Positions 18,864 through 27,816 of a stretch of DNA of 64,000 bases are shown piece by piece; the stretch's first letter is position 1, and each line of letters opens with the position of its first letter. The DNA comes from Polyangiaceae bacterium (GTDB taxonomy: Bacteria; Myxococcota_A; Polyangia; Polyangiales; Polyangiaceae): contig WQYX01000002.1 in assembly GCA_009781005.1 (NCBI GenBank), positions 1 through 64,000 on the forward strand, given 5' to 3'. The notes beneath the pieces are model-generated. The model was not told the DNA's origin. It saw only the letters and a program-made list of their open reading frames with translations, and searched no databases. Both the position numbers and the translations under genes were made by a program.

Positions 18864-20276
18864 CTACGAGCGTTTTGCGAGGATTTCGGCAAATTTCGTG
18901 TCGTAGCGCGCGGCCCTGAATTCTTCGGATGCGAGGAGCTTGCGCACGAACGCGATGTTCGTCGTAAGAGGAGCGATGACCGTGCCGGCAAGCGCGCGAT
19001 CGAGTTCGGCAATGGCAAGGTCGCGCGTCTTCCCCCACGCGACGACTTTGGCAATCATGGGATCGTAATAAGGAGTGACTTTCGAACCCGCACGGACCCC
19101 CGATTCAACGCGCAGCGAGGGAGACTGCACGTCACCCGCGCCGCCCGCCCAGCGGAGTTCGTCGACGGCTCCGGGCTTGGGGATGAAGCCCTTCTTCGGA
19201 TCTTCGGCGTAGATGCGTGCCTCGATGCTATGGCCGTTTTTTCGAATCTCGGACAGATCCGGAAGCTTTTGTCCCGCGGCCACACGAAGTTGAAGCTCGA
19301 CGAGATCGAGCCCCGTCACCATTTCAGTGACCGGATGCTCGACTTGAAGGCGCGCATTGACTTCGAGGAAAAAGAGATTGCCGGCGTCGTCGGCAATGAA
19401 CTCGCACGTGCCTGCACCGACATAGCCAACCTTCTTCACCACGCGGAGCGCGGCATCATAAAGAGCCTGCCGGCGCTTCTCCCCCGCGTCACCCGCGAAG
19501 AATGCAGCCGCCGAAGGTGACTCCTCGACAATCTTTTGGTGTCGGCGTTGCACACTGCACTCACGCTCGCCAAGGGCAAAGGCCTGACCGTGCGCGTCGC
19601 AGAGAACCTGAACCTCGACGTGACGAGGCTCTTTGACATAGCGTTCGAGGTAGACGCGCGCGTCTGCGAAGCTGGCCTTGCCGCGATCGGAACATGACTT
19701 GAGAGCTCGCTCGAGGCCGGATTCATCCATGACGACCTGCATGCCAATGCCACCACCCCCGCCCACGGCCTTGACGACAATGGGATATCCAACTTTCGCG
19801 GCGACATTCTTTGCATCTTGCACACCTTCCGGCGCGTCAATGGCAATGGGTTCGTCCGTGCCGGGAACGGGACTCGTGCCGACCGAAAGCGCAACGTGGC
19901 GCGCCTTCATCTTGTCGCCAAACGCATCCAGCACGCTCGGCGGAGGTCCAATGAAAACTGTGCCCACCTCGGCAACGGCGCGCGCGAAAGCAGACTTCTC
20001 GCTGAGAAAACCGTAGCCCGGATGAACGGCGTTCGCGCCAGTGCTCTTCAGCGCAGCGACAATGGCATCGATGTGGAGATAAGAGTCCTTTGCCGGCGCC
20101 GGACCGACAAGTACGGCTTCGTCCGCATCTCTGACGTGCGGCGCGTCCGCATCTGCTTCGGAGTAAATTGCCACGGTGCGAATGCCTAGTCGCTTGCACG
20201 TACGGATCACGCGGCGAGCAATCTCTCCGCGATTCGCGATGAGGACTTTGTCGAACATAGCCTCTTTATTTAGCAT
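18864..20276 (-). CDS. accC: Biotin carboxylase (acetyl-CoA or related carboxylase subunit)
   Basis: ATP-dependent carboxylation of biotin on a carrier protein, the first half-reaction of acetyl/propionyl-CoA carboxylases (family knowledge). The 470 residues contain the N-terminal KVLIANRGEIARRVIRTCK, the ATP-grasp glycine-rich loop VKAVGGGGGIGM, EFIADDAGNLFFLEVNARLQVEHPVTE and the C-terminal domain. ATG 20276 lies three bases after the dnaE2 stop, which suggests coupling; ATG 20258 (MFDKVLIANR) is the family-like alternative. No carrier gene (accB) is adjacent. Its place directly behind dnaE2 is unusual and may put it under SOS read-through. Confidence 0.93.
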   Translation of the reverse strand: MLNKEAMFDKVLIANRGEIARRVIRTCKRLGIRTVAIYSEADADAPHVRDADEAVLVGPAPAKDSYLHIDAIVAALKSTGANAVHPGYGFLSEKSAFARAVAEVGTVFIGPPPSVLDAFGDKMKARHVALSVGTSPVPGTDEPIAIDAPEGVQDAKNVAAKVGYPIVVKAVGGGGGIGMQVVMDESGLERALKSCSDRGKASFADARVYLERYVKEPRHVEVQVLCDAHGQAFALGERECSVQRRHQKIVEESPSAAAFFAGDAGEKRRQALYDAALRVVKKVGYVGAGTCEFIADDAGNLFFLEVNARLQVEHPVTEMVTGLDLVELQLRVAAGQKLPDLSEIRKNGHSIEARIYAEDPKKGFIPKPGAVDELRWAGGAGDVQSPSLRVESGVRAGSKVTPYYDPMIAKVVAWGKTRDLAIAELDRALAGTVIAPLTTNIAFVRKLLASEEFRAARYDTKFAEILAKRS

Positions 20277-20279
20277 ACG

Positions 20280-23200
20280 TCAGTGGAAGTCTCGACTTGT
20301 CGCGACCATGTCAGGTAAGTGCATATCGAGTGACTCCACACGTTCGGCGACGACGTAAATAACCGACGACGGTACGGCGCGGTCTACAAGCTTCGGCAAG
20401 GATGGGTTCCCCTTGTCGCTCCGCTCGATCTTTCCGTGCACCATGAGAAGGCGCGCCGTCATCGCGACGTGACGGTATTTTTCGAAGACGCGCGACCAGA
20501 GCACGAGATTCAAAAATCCGAATTCGTCCTCCATGGTCACGAATACGACGCCGCTCGCCGTGCCCGGACGCTGCCTGCAGATGACGAGCCCCGCCACGCT
20601 GACGCGCATGCCCTCCCGAAGCGAGAGACAATCACGCGATGACTTGATCCGCTTCGAAAGCCGCGGTCGGACGAGTTTCATGGGATGGTCGGTTACCGAG
20701 ATACCTGTGCGCTCGTAATCGAGAACGAGTTGCTCCGCGCGTGACATGGGTGCGAACGACGCACACGGCTCGATGGACTCGACGTGGCTCCACATGCCAC
20801 CCATCCGCGGGCGTGCGACCTTCCAGATCGCTTCACGCCGCCCGCCCGAGAGATCATCGAGCGCACCCGATTCCGCCAATACAAAGAGCGCTTTTTTGTC
20901 GAGGCGCGCGCGCGTGGTGAGATCTTCGATGCTCGTGAAGAGATGATCTTTGCGAACGCTCTCGATACGCTGACACACTTCTTCGCTGAGGCCGCGAACC
21001 AAACGCAAACCAAGACGGATCTCCATCTTCGACGGGCACGCGCAGTCCCAGCCGCTCGCGTTCACGTCGAAGGGCAAGAGCCGAACACCATGGCGCTTGG
21101 CATCTTGAAGCAACGTGGACGGCGAATAAAACCCCATGGGCTGGCTGTTGATGATCGCCGCCGCGAATGCCGCAGGGTGATGCACCTTGAGCCATGCGCT
21201 TGCGTAAACGAGGAGCGCAAAGCTCGCTGCATGGCTTTCGGGAAATCCGTATTCGGCGAAACCTTGAATCTGCTGATAAAGACGCTCCCCGAACGCTTCC
21301 GGGATGCCGCGTTCGCGAAAGCCTGAAAGCAAGCGCTCCCGGTGAATCTCGAGATTGCCTGTTTTGCGCCATGCAGCCATGTCGCGACGTAGTCTGTCGG
21401 CTTCGCGGCCGCCGTAACCTGCGCCTACAATGGCAATCTGCATGACTTGCTCTTGAAAGAGCGGCACACCGAGCGTTCGCTCGAGGATGGGCGCTAAAAG
21501 CGGATGCGGAGGTTCGGCCTTTTCTTCACCCGCGCGGCGGCGCAAGTACGGATGCACCATTCCACCCTGGATGGGCCCCGGACGTACGATCGCGACCTCG
21601 ATGACGAGATCATAGAACTTCTGCGGACGGAGGCGCGGCAGCATGGCCATCTGCGCACGGCTCTCGATCTGAAAGACGCCGACGCTATCGGCTTTGCAAA
21701 GTGCATCATACACGGATGGATCTTCGGCCGGGATCGCCGCGAGCCTGTCCGTGACGGGCCCTCGTGCCGCAACGTCTTTGACGAGATCGAGGCATCTGCG
21801 AATGGCCGTCAGCATCCCGAGACCGAGCACGTCGATCTTGAAGAAGCCGAGCGTATCGATGTCGTCCTTGTCCCAAGGGATGATCGTGCGACCCGCCATG
21901 GTCGCAGGCTCGATGGGCGCAACCGCCGAGAGCGGCGCGGCCGAGAGCACGAAGCCTCCCACGTGAATCGACAGATGCCGCGGAAAGCCCTGAATTTTAT
22001 GCGCGAATGCGAGCGTCTGGCGCACGCGCGGATCTTCGGAGCTCAGACCCATGGCTTTGAGGCGCGACTCGCTCACGGCCGACATGCCGTCCCACCACGT
22101 GACGACGCTCGAGAGCGCACCCACTTGCTCGAGCGACAAACCGAACGTCTTGCCCACATCGCGCAGCGCGCTCTTCGATCGGTACGAGATGACTTCGCTC
22201 ACCATCGCAGCGCGATCGCGCCCGTAAACTTCGTAAATCTCCTGGATGATCTCTTCGCGACGTTCGTGCTCGAAGTCGACGTCGATGTCCGGCGGCTCGC
22301 GCCGCTCATTCGACAGAAAGCGCTCGAAGAGCAAATTCGAGCGCGCGGGATCGACCGCGGTGATACCGAGGCAATAACAGACCGCGCTGTTCGCGGCGCT
22401 TCCCCTACCCTGGCAGAGAATGTCGCGACGGCGCGCCATGTCCACGATGGCGCGCACGGACAGGAAATACGGCGCGACTTCGAGCTTCGTGATGAGAGCA
22501 AGCTCCTTTTCGATCTGTAGAGCGACGGACGCGGGCACGCCTTGATAGCCACGTCGATGGCTATATCGCTGCCCTGCACCGTCGTACGTCAAGCGGCGAA
22601 GTGCTTCGTCGGCCGTTTCCGCCGGACTGCCGCCACGAAAATCGCGGTGCACGAGATCCGTGAGTTCGTACGGGAAACGGTACGAAAGCTCTTTGATCGA
22701 AAAAAGACAGCGATCGGCAATGAAACGAGATCGCCCGATCCATGCGGGATGCACAGAAAAGAGGCGTTCGATTTGCTCTTCGCTTTTGAGATGCGCTTCG
22801 GCATTCGGCAACAGATCGCGCCCCGCATCGCCCAGCGTCTTGCCCTCGCGAATGCAATGAAGAACGTCGAAGACAGGCTTGTCTTCGGGACGCGCAAACA
22901 ACACGCGACCGACTGCGCAAACGGCAACTCCGTAGTTGCGCTGCGCCTCGAGCGTGCGGGTGACGCGCACGCGATCTTCACCGTCCTTGTGCAAATAGAC
23001 GGCGATGGAAAGACGATGACCGAAGGCGCGCTTCAAGTCGCCGATGGGAAGCGTGGCATCCGCGAGCGCCCAGAGTCCCGCAGCCTTCGCGCATACCCGA
23101 GAGAGCGGAATGCCCGTAAAGGGCGACTCGGGATGGCGCGCATGGCTCTCCGTGAGGATCTCGCAGAGATTCGTGTATCCTGCATGATTTTCGACGAGCA

Positions 23201-23465
23201 CCGTGAGGGTCGTGGCTTTGCCGGGCACCTCGTCGTGATCGCCTTCGTTTTCGAGCGTGAGCTCGCAGCCCAAGATGATGCGGATGCCATGCTTCTCTGC
23301 TGCTTCGTGCGCGCGCACGATGCCGTAGAGGCCATCGCGATCGGTGATGGCGATGGCGTCGTAGCCGATCCTTGCCGCGCGCTCGACCATGCTCTCGGGC
23401 GAAGACGCGCCAGCGAGAAAGCTGAAATTCGTACGCGCCGTAAGCTCGACGTAGCGTGATCCCAT
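20280..23465 (-). CDS. dnaE2: Error-prone DNA polymerase DnaE2 (ImuC)
   Basis: Second-type DnaE polymerase of the ImuA-ImuB-DnaE2 mutasome, which performs damage-induced mutagenic bypass (family knowledge). The 1061 residues begin with the PHP domain (YVELTARTNFSFLAGASSPE). The catalytic acidic motif DIDVDFEHERR lies near residue 395, and the finger and OB-fold regions follow, ending with EDEFGFLNLVLWSRVFEKY. The start is ATG 23465. It lies 141 bp downstream of imuB, the gap being filled by a repeat (23474-23605). accC starts three bases after its stop. Confidence 0.96.
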   Translation of the reverse strand: MGSRYVELTARTNFSFLAGASSPESMVERAARIGYDAIAITDRDGLYGIVRAHEAAEKHGIRIILGCELTLENEGDHDEVPGKATTLTVLVENHAGYTNLCEILTESHARHPESPFTGIPLSRVCAKAAGLWALADATLPIGDLKRAFGHRLSIAVYLHKDGEDRVRVTRTLEAQRNYGVAVCAVGRVLFARPEDKPVFDVLHCIREGKTLGDAGRDLLPNAEAHLKSEEQIERLFSVHPAWIGRSRFIADRCLFSIKELSYRFPYELTDLVHRDFRGGSPAETADEALRRLTYDGAGQRYSHRRGYQGVPASVALQIEKELALITKLEVAPYFLSVRAIVDMARRRDILCQGRGSAANSAVCYCLGITAVDPARSNLLFERFLSNERREPPDIDVDFEHERREEIIQEIYEVYGRDRAAMVSEVISYRSKSALRDVGKTFGLSLEQVGALSSVVTWWDGMSAVSESRLKAMGLSSEDPRVRQTLAFAHKIQGFPRHLSIHVGGFVLSAAPLSAVAPIEPATMAGRTIIPWDKDDIDTLGFFKIDVLGLGMLTAIRRCLDLVKDVAARGPVTDRLAAIPAEDPSVYDALCKADSVGVFQIESRAQMAMLPRLRPQKFYDLVIEVAIVRPGPIQGGMVHPYLRRRAGEEKAEPPHPLLAPILERTLGVPLFQEQVMQIAIVGAGYGGREADRLRRDMAAWRKTGNLEIHRERLLSGFRERGIPEAFGERLYQQIQGFAEYGFPESHAASFALLVYASAWLKVHHPAAFAAAIINSQPMGFYSPSTLLQDAKRHGVRLLPFDVNASGWDCACPSKMEIRLGLRLVRGLSEEVCQRIESVRKDHLFTSIEDLTTRARLDKKALFVLAESGALDDLSGGRREAIWKVARPRMGGMWSHVESIEPCASFAPMSRAEQLVLDYERTGISVTDHPMKLVRPRLSKRIKSSRDCLSLREGMRVSVAGLVICRQRPGTASGVVFVTMEDEFGFLNLVLWSRVFEKYRHVAMTARLLMVHGKIERSDKGNPSLPKLVDRAVPSSVIYVVAERVESLDMHLPDMVATSRDFH

Positions 23466-23473
23466 CTTACTGA

Positions 23474-23605
23474 ACCGCTTTCAAGTTGACGCGAGGTCGA
23501 GGCGGGGCAGACACGGGGGTCTGCCCCTACAAGCAACCAAACGCATATTCGTAGGGGCGGCCCCCTGTGGCCGCCCTCGTCGCGATCGCGGCAACTCGAA
23601 GTGGT
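23474..23605. repeat. Family A element with a REPIN nested in its centre
   Basis: The left 35 bases (23474-23508) match one end of family A and the right 20-odd bases (about 23583-23605) match the other end with a few changes. The usual middle is replaced by a REPIN-like doublet (23505-23576: GGGCAGAC..GTCTGCCCCTAC then GTAGGGGCGGCC..GGCCGCCC). It fills the imuB-dnaE2 gap and abuts the imuB stop codon (23607-23609). Confidence 0.7.
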
Positions 23606-23606
23606 C

Positions 23607-25088
23607 TCAATCGAACCACCCGCGCACGCGTGAGAGCCCGCTTGCGCAATCGATTTCGACCCACGCATGCGCCTCCTCTATCCATGCTTCCACGTAGTCG
23701 CACGTGCGTTGCGCGCGCTTCCACCAGTCGACGGATTCGAGGCGCGCGAGCCGGCGGACGATGCGCACACGCTCGCGCGGCACGACGATGGGCTCCTCGA
23801 CGATGCGCGTTGGCTCGGGAATGCTCGAGAGCAGGCGCTTGCGAGGAGGCGCAGGCGGCTCGCCGATGCGGACGAAGCGCGATCGATCCTCGGGCTGCCA
23901 TGCATCACCGAGTGCGAGCTTTCCAACCGCGAGATCACCGAGATCGGCCGCGAGCTCGGCGACCAGACGCGGCAAGACGGTATCCGCTTTGGGAAGCGGA
24001 TCGAAGAGCGAGAGCATCGTTTGAGGCTTGTGCACGAGCAGCGGCGCACGAAGCTTGGCCGACAGCACGGGCGCGCACAGAGCGAGCCGTTCGATCCTCG
24101 GCCGCAGCGCCGAGAGAAGATCTTGCGCGCGCGACAGCGGCGAAGGCAAATCGAACACAATGATCTCTTCGTGTTTCGAAGCGTCCTCGAGGAGCGCGCG
24201 GTCGAGCGAGAGTACGAGCTCGAGGCGCGACGTGGCGACCGCGCGAGCTGCGAGACGTGATGCGAGGCGATCGGTCAGTGTCTTGGTGACGAAGACGAGG
24301 GCTTCGGTGCCAGTGACACCGTACTCGAGCGACACTTCTTCTTCCGGGATGGATGGCGGAAGATACGGCGTGAGCGGCGCACGATCATCACCGTGGGCAA
24401 GCGCGAGGACGACGGGAGCGAGCGCACCGAGCCGCGACGCGAGCGATGCGCGAGGCAGCGACGTGAGATCCATCACACTTCGCACGCCGAGCTTCGTGAG
24501 CCAGCGCACGTCGCTCTCCGGCAAAGGCAGCGCAGAGATCTCGAGTTCCGCCATCGCCGCCGCGTTCTTTCCGGGCGAGACAACGCGAGTCGCGCACACC
24601 GCGCGCTGTAACTCACGCCCGCTTTCAAGTTGACGCGAGGTCGAGGCGGGGCCGAGGAGCGGACCGGAACAGCCTTGTATGGGCTTTGAGGACCGCACCG
24701 CAGGCCCCAACGATGAGATCGCGTCAAATCGAAAGCGGGCGCGCGCGAGGATGGCCGAGACGCGTGGCCCATCCGCGCAAACGACGGCACACGCGTGCCC
24801 CTGATCGACCATGGCACTTGCAAGACGCGCGACGAGCACCTGCTCTCCCTGCTCTTGATTGGGGCCATGAAGATGCGCGCACCCCGTGATGTCGACCCAA
24901 ACGACATCGCCAAAGCAGCCGACGAGATCATCGCGCGCACGCTTCGCACGCGCAGACGATGCTTGTTCGAATGCCACGGTGGCACCGAAAGCAAGCGCGA
25001 TCTCCGCGAGCCGCGCGAGCTCCCCGCAGACATCCTCGGGCCTCACCTCGACACGCAACTCCGGCAAATGGATCGCGCAAATTCTCAT
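23607..25088 (-). CDS. imuB: ImuB, Y-family polymerase-like mutasome adaptor, with an inserted repeat
   Basis: Catalytically dead Y-family homologue that links DnaE2 to the sliding clamp (family knowledge). The 493 residues start MRICAIHLPELRVE at ATG 25088, overlapping the imuA stop by four bases. The marker VDITGCAHLHG lies in the palm region. A full 122-bp family A palindrome (24618-24739) is translated in frame at about residues 117-157, between VSAILARA and the RELQRAVCATRVV segment, adding roughly 40 foreign residues to a palm-side loop. The frame is otherwise intact, so the protein may still function. The C-terminal half (LPLPESDVRWLTKLG onward) is family-like. Confidence 0.88.
   Translation of the reverse strand: MRICAIHLPELRVEVRPEDVCGELARLAEIALAFGATVAFEQASSARAKRARDDLVGCFGDVVWVDITGCAHLHGPNQEQGEQVLVARLASAMVDQGHACAVVCADGPRVSAILARARFRFDAISSLGPAVRSSKPIQGCSGPLLGPASTSRQLESGRELQRAVCATRVVSPGKNAAAMAELEISALPLPESDVRWLTKLGVRSVMDLTSLPRASLASRLGALAPVVLALAHGDDRAPLTPYLPPSIPEEEVSLEYGVTGTEALVFVTKTLTDRLASRLAARAVATSRLELVLSLDRALLEDASKHEEIIVFDLPSPLSRAQDLLSALRPRIERLALCAPVLSAKLRAPLLVHKPQTMLSLFDPLPKADTVLPRLVAELAADLGDLAVGKLALGDAWQPEDRSRFVRIGEPPAPPRKRLLSSIPEPTRIVEEPIVVPRERVRIVRRLARLESVDWWKRAQRTCDYVEAWIEEAHAWVEIDCASGLSRVRGWFD
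24618..24739. repeat. Family A palindromic element inside imuB, in frame
   Basis: A 122-bp copy of the element seen at 1-121 and 30807-30927, one base longer in its central loop. Ends CCCGCTTTC and GAAAGCGGG pair with each other and with the flanking GC. Coding through it gives the peptide segment RFRFDAISSLGPAV continuing to STSRQLESG, and no stop is introduced. Confidence 0.88.
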
Positions 25089-25741
25089 CTGCGAGGAAGG
25101 GACACCCGCAACGCGACGGGCCAGGGCAAGGGTCGCGAGGTGGATGCGTTCGTCAAGAGGAGGAATCGTGTGCCGCTCTCTTCCGATGCGAGTGCGAGCT
25201 TGCGCACGACGACCGAGCCGTCGACGCGCGGACGACGGTGACTGCCAACCGCGAGGTTGCCAGACAGGCCTGAGAGCGCGTCGACGATGACGAGATCGAA
25301 CGCGCCGGAGATTGCAATTCTCACGACGGTGCGCGCGAGCGACACCGGATCGGGCCGGACGATGAGAAGCCGATCGAGATCGATCCCGGCTTGAGCAACC
25401 GAAGGCGCGTAAAGCGACGGCGCGTTGGTTGGATTCACCCACGCGCACCACGCGCGCGCATTGCCTTCGTGCACCGTGCGCGCCGCCGCGAGAGCGATGG
25501 TGGTTGCGCCGCCGCGCATGGCCCCTGCCATGCCTTTCGTGCCGCCCACGGGCGCGGCGAGCTCGACGACGCCAGGAGGCAAACCGTGATCAGGCAGGAC
25601 GTGATCGAGCTCGGGCCCGAGATGCAGTACGGACTTCGGCTTCGACAGCGACGCGATCCCCTGCACGACGCCGAGCCGAGCGAATTCTAAGGCATTGAAA
25701 TCACGCAGGTTTGAGCCGAGAACAGCACTTATACTGAACAT
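25085..25741 (-). CDS. imuA: ImuA, RecA-like mutasome protein
   Basis: RecA/SulA-like partner of ImuB and DnaE2 (family knowledge). The 218-residue frame runs from ATG 25741 to a stop overlapping imuB. Landmarks are LPPGVVELAAPVGGTKGMAG, a degenerate P-loop region, and DLVIVDALSGLSG. The LexA-box-like palindrome 25731-25752 covers this ATG, so the true start is probably downstream; GTG 25666 (193 residues) is the next in-frame candidate. It is the first gene of imuA-imuB-dnaE2-accC-transporter. The ATGA overlap with imuB fits coupled translation. Confidence 0.85.
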   Translation of the reverse strand: MFSISAVLGSNLRDFNALEFARLGVVQGIASLSKPKSVLHLGPELDHVLPDHGLPPGVVELAAPVGGTKGMAGAMRGGATTIALAAARTVHEGNARAWCAWVNPTNAPSLYAPSVAQAGIDLDRLLIVRPDPVSLARTVVRIAISGAFDLVIVDALSGLSGNLAVGSHRRPRVDGSVVVRKLALASEESGTRFLLLTNASTSRPLPWPVALRVSLPRR

Positions 25742-25752
25742 AATAACAGTAT
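25731..25752 (-). promoter_or_regulatory. LexA (SOS) box-like operator of the imu operon
   Basis: A perfect palindrome ATACTG-N10-CAGTAT, matching the TACTG-N10-CAGTA core of the classical gammaproteobacterial SOS box. On the minus strand a TATAAG -10-like hexamer follows at about 25724-25729. The site sits on the first possible imuA start codon and 52 bp from larE on the other strand. LexA control of imu cassettes is established in other bacteria; binding here is inferred. Confidence 0.75.
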
Positions 25753-25804
25753 CTTATGGTGGCGCAAGAGTGCCCGGAGAGTGCGTGCTAAAGGTAGCGA
25801 CCTG

Positions 25805-26713
25805 ATGACGGAGGCACTCTCTAAGGATGTCGGCGCGCAGAGCTTGCCTGACGATCCCGCGCTCGCTCGCCTCGCCGCCATTTTGCAGGGCATGGGCTCG
25901 GTCCTCGTTTGCTACTCGGGCGGCATCGACAGCGCTTTCGTGCTCGCGGTCGCGCATCGCGTGCTCGGCGACGAGTGCGTCGGCATGACCGCCGTGAGCC
26001 CGAGCCTCGCGTCGTTCGAGCGTGAAGAAGCAGCACGGGTTGCTCGCCAGATCGGCGCGCGCCACGAGCTCGTCGAGTCGGGCGAAATCGATCATGAGAA
26101 TTACGCGAAGAATGATATTGACCGGTGCTTCCACTGCAAGAGCGAGCTTTATCGCCTGAGCGCAAAAAAGAAGATGGATTGGGACTTGGCCGAAGTCGTC
26201 AATGGTACCAATACCGACGATCTCGGCGATTATCGTCCGGGCCTCGAAGCCGCGAAAGAAGCGGGGGCGCGCAGCCCTCTCGTCGAAGCCGGGCTCGGCA
26301 AATCCGAAGTGCGCCGGCTCGCGCAGCTTCTCGGAATGTCCATTTGGGACAAGCCCGCCGCTGCATGCTTGTCGAGCCGTTTGCCATATGGAACTCGGGT
26401 GACGCGCGAGCGACTCACTCAGATTGATGCGCTCGAAAAAGCAATTCACGATCTTGGGATTCGTCAAGCGCGCGTGCGCTGGCATAAATTAGAATCGACA
26501 GGCAACACGGTCGAGAGCGCGATGGCACGCATCGAAGTCGCGCACACCGAAATGGCAAAAGCGTTCGAGGTGCGCGAGGAGATCGTGGAAGCCGGAAAGC
26601 GCCTTGGATTCGCGTACATCACGCTCGATCTCTCCGGCTACCGCACCGGCAGCCACAACGAAGTGCTCAAGGGGCGGTCGCTAAGGGTGATAAGCGACCC
26701 CGATGCTCGGTAA
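25805..26713 (+). CDS. larE: LarE-type ATP-dependent sacrificial sulfurtransferase
   Basis: Member of the PP-loop family that adds sulfur to the pyridinium biscarboxylic acid precursor of the nickel-pincer cofactor (family knowledge). The 302 residues have the PP-loop SGGIDS at 38-43, a conserved RCFHCKSELY cysteine pair and the AAACLSSRLPYG cysteine. ATG 25805 is preferred; GTG 25781 is possible. The last 155 bases before the final codons (26537-26691) are duplicated at 28234-28388. The native end is probably that of the copy (LRVI then stop), so the tail SDPDAR here comes from inserted DNA. larB and larC are not in the window. Confidence 0.88.
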   Translation: MTEALSKDVGAQSLPDDPALARLAAILQGMGSVLVCYSGGIDSAFVLAVAHRVLGDECVGMTAVSPSLASFEREEAARVARQIGARHELVESGEIDHENYAKNDIDRCFHCKSELYRLSAKKKMDWDLAEVVNGTNTDDLGDYRPGLEAAKEAGARSPLVEAGLGKSEVRRLAQLLGMSIWDKPAAACLSSRLPYGTRVTRERLTQIDALEKAIHDLGIRQARVRWHKLESTGNTVESAMARIEVAHTEMAKAFEVREEIVEAGKRLGFAYITLDLSGYRTGSHNEVLKGRSLRVISDPDAR

Positions 26714-26880
26714 TCAGATGCCGACGTAACTACCACACACAGAAACCTCCCGACGGCCCGGGTTCCACACCAACTTCCAATCTGAAGGCGTCAGGCTCCC
26801 AAGGGAAGGTAAATGTCGACTACGAAGATTACGTGTTAAAGGTGGCATCAAGAGAGGCTGATGCACAAAGGAGAAAACTG

Positions 26881-27816
26881 ATGAACAAATCGGCAATATA
26901 TTTTACCCGCGCCGCACCTGCTGCGCGTGAGGGCGCGGTTATTCTCTCTGGCCACATGATTGACCAAGAGGCCGATCCAAGTTTTACGCGACCAATGAAC
27001 ATTTTTGTTGATCAATCGTGGGGGCATTCAGGCGATGTGCGCAATGATGTGGTTTACGGTTTGGCGACGAGGCCGTCAACTGCAGTACCTGGCCTGACTG
27101 AGATCTACGCGTTGGGCCGGGACGCAACCTTGTGGATCAAGCGACCTCGGCAAGACCCTGTGGAAGTCAAGGTGCCGGTCCGGGAACCCTGGATGTATCT
27201 GGAAAACGTGTGCCTCGCCTCGACTGGCATCTACGTCTGCGGCGGTCAGCGGCAGGTGTATCGGTACTCGGATGGACAGTGGTCGGCCCAGGACGACGGG
27301 ATTTACATTCCTTCAACCAACGGGGAGCCGGGCCCGACCTTGTTTTCGATTATTGAGTTGAAAGATATGTCGCTGCTGGTCGTCGGCTCAGGAGGATTCA
27401 TTGCCACGCGGCCTGCCGGTGGGGCTTGGACGATCCTCGATTGCCCAACCAACATGGACTTGCTTTGTGCATTACCGGACGATCAAGGGATATGGATTTC
27501 GGGCCGTGCGGGTACATTGCTGTACCTGTCCGCCGATATGGCAACGTGGTCCGATCATTCGGACGAGAACGTCAGTACCGCTAACTTTGATTGCCTGGCG
27601 CACCATGGTAAACGCGTCTACATCACTGCCAGGAACGATCTTCTTGTGACTACAAAAGAAGGGGGAATCGCCGTTGTGCAGGCACCATTCAAGCCGGACA
27701 GTGAATTTCACAGCGTCTGCACTTCTGGCGATTATCTTTTTGTCACAGGTGACGAGCATGTGTATCGGCTTGGACCCGATGGCTGGGTGTATCTTCAATG
27801 CCCAGACAATACCTAG
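26881..27816 (+). CDS. Cargo protein of insert 1, probable beta-propeller (BNR/WD-like), function unknown
   Basis: A 311-residue protein. ATG 26881 has an AGGAG site seven bases upstream; ATG 26833 lacks one. Repeating short strands with GxY/GxW turns (GQWSAQDDGIYIPS, GAWTILDCPTNMD, IWISGRAGTLLYLSADMATWSDHSD, DGWVYLQCPDNT) suggest a bladed propeller. There is no signal peptide, membrane segment or catalytic motif. Codon use is less GC-biased than in flanking genes. Position inside a larE duplication marks it as imported. An immunity or decoy role, as for propeller proteins in toxin-immunity loci, is only a guess. Confidence 0.7.
   Translation: MNKSAIYFTRAAPAAREGAVILSGHMIDQEADPSFTRPMNIFVDQSWGHSGDVRNDVVYGLATRPSTAVPGLTEIYALGRDATLWIKRPRQDPVEVKVPVREPWMYLENVCLASTGIYVCGGQRQVYRYSDGQWSAQDDGIYIPSTNGEPGPTLFSIIELKDMSLLVVGSGGFIATRPAGGAWTILDCPTNMDLLCALPDDQGIWISGRAGTLLYLSADMATWSDHSDENVSTANFDCLAHHGKRVYITARNDLLVTTKEGGIAVVQAPFKPDSEFHSVCTSGDYLFVTGDEHVYRLGPDGWVYLQCPDNT

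Noticed and set aside
24618-24739. Frameshift or pseudogene call for imuB because of the inserted repeat
   Set aside because: The frame stays open and both flanks remain ImuB-like, so loss of function is not shown.
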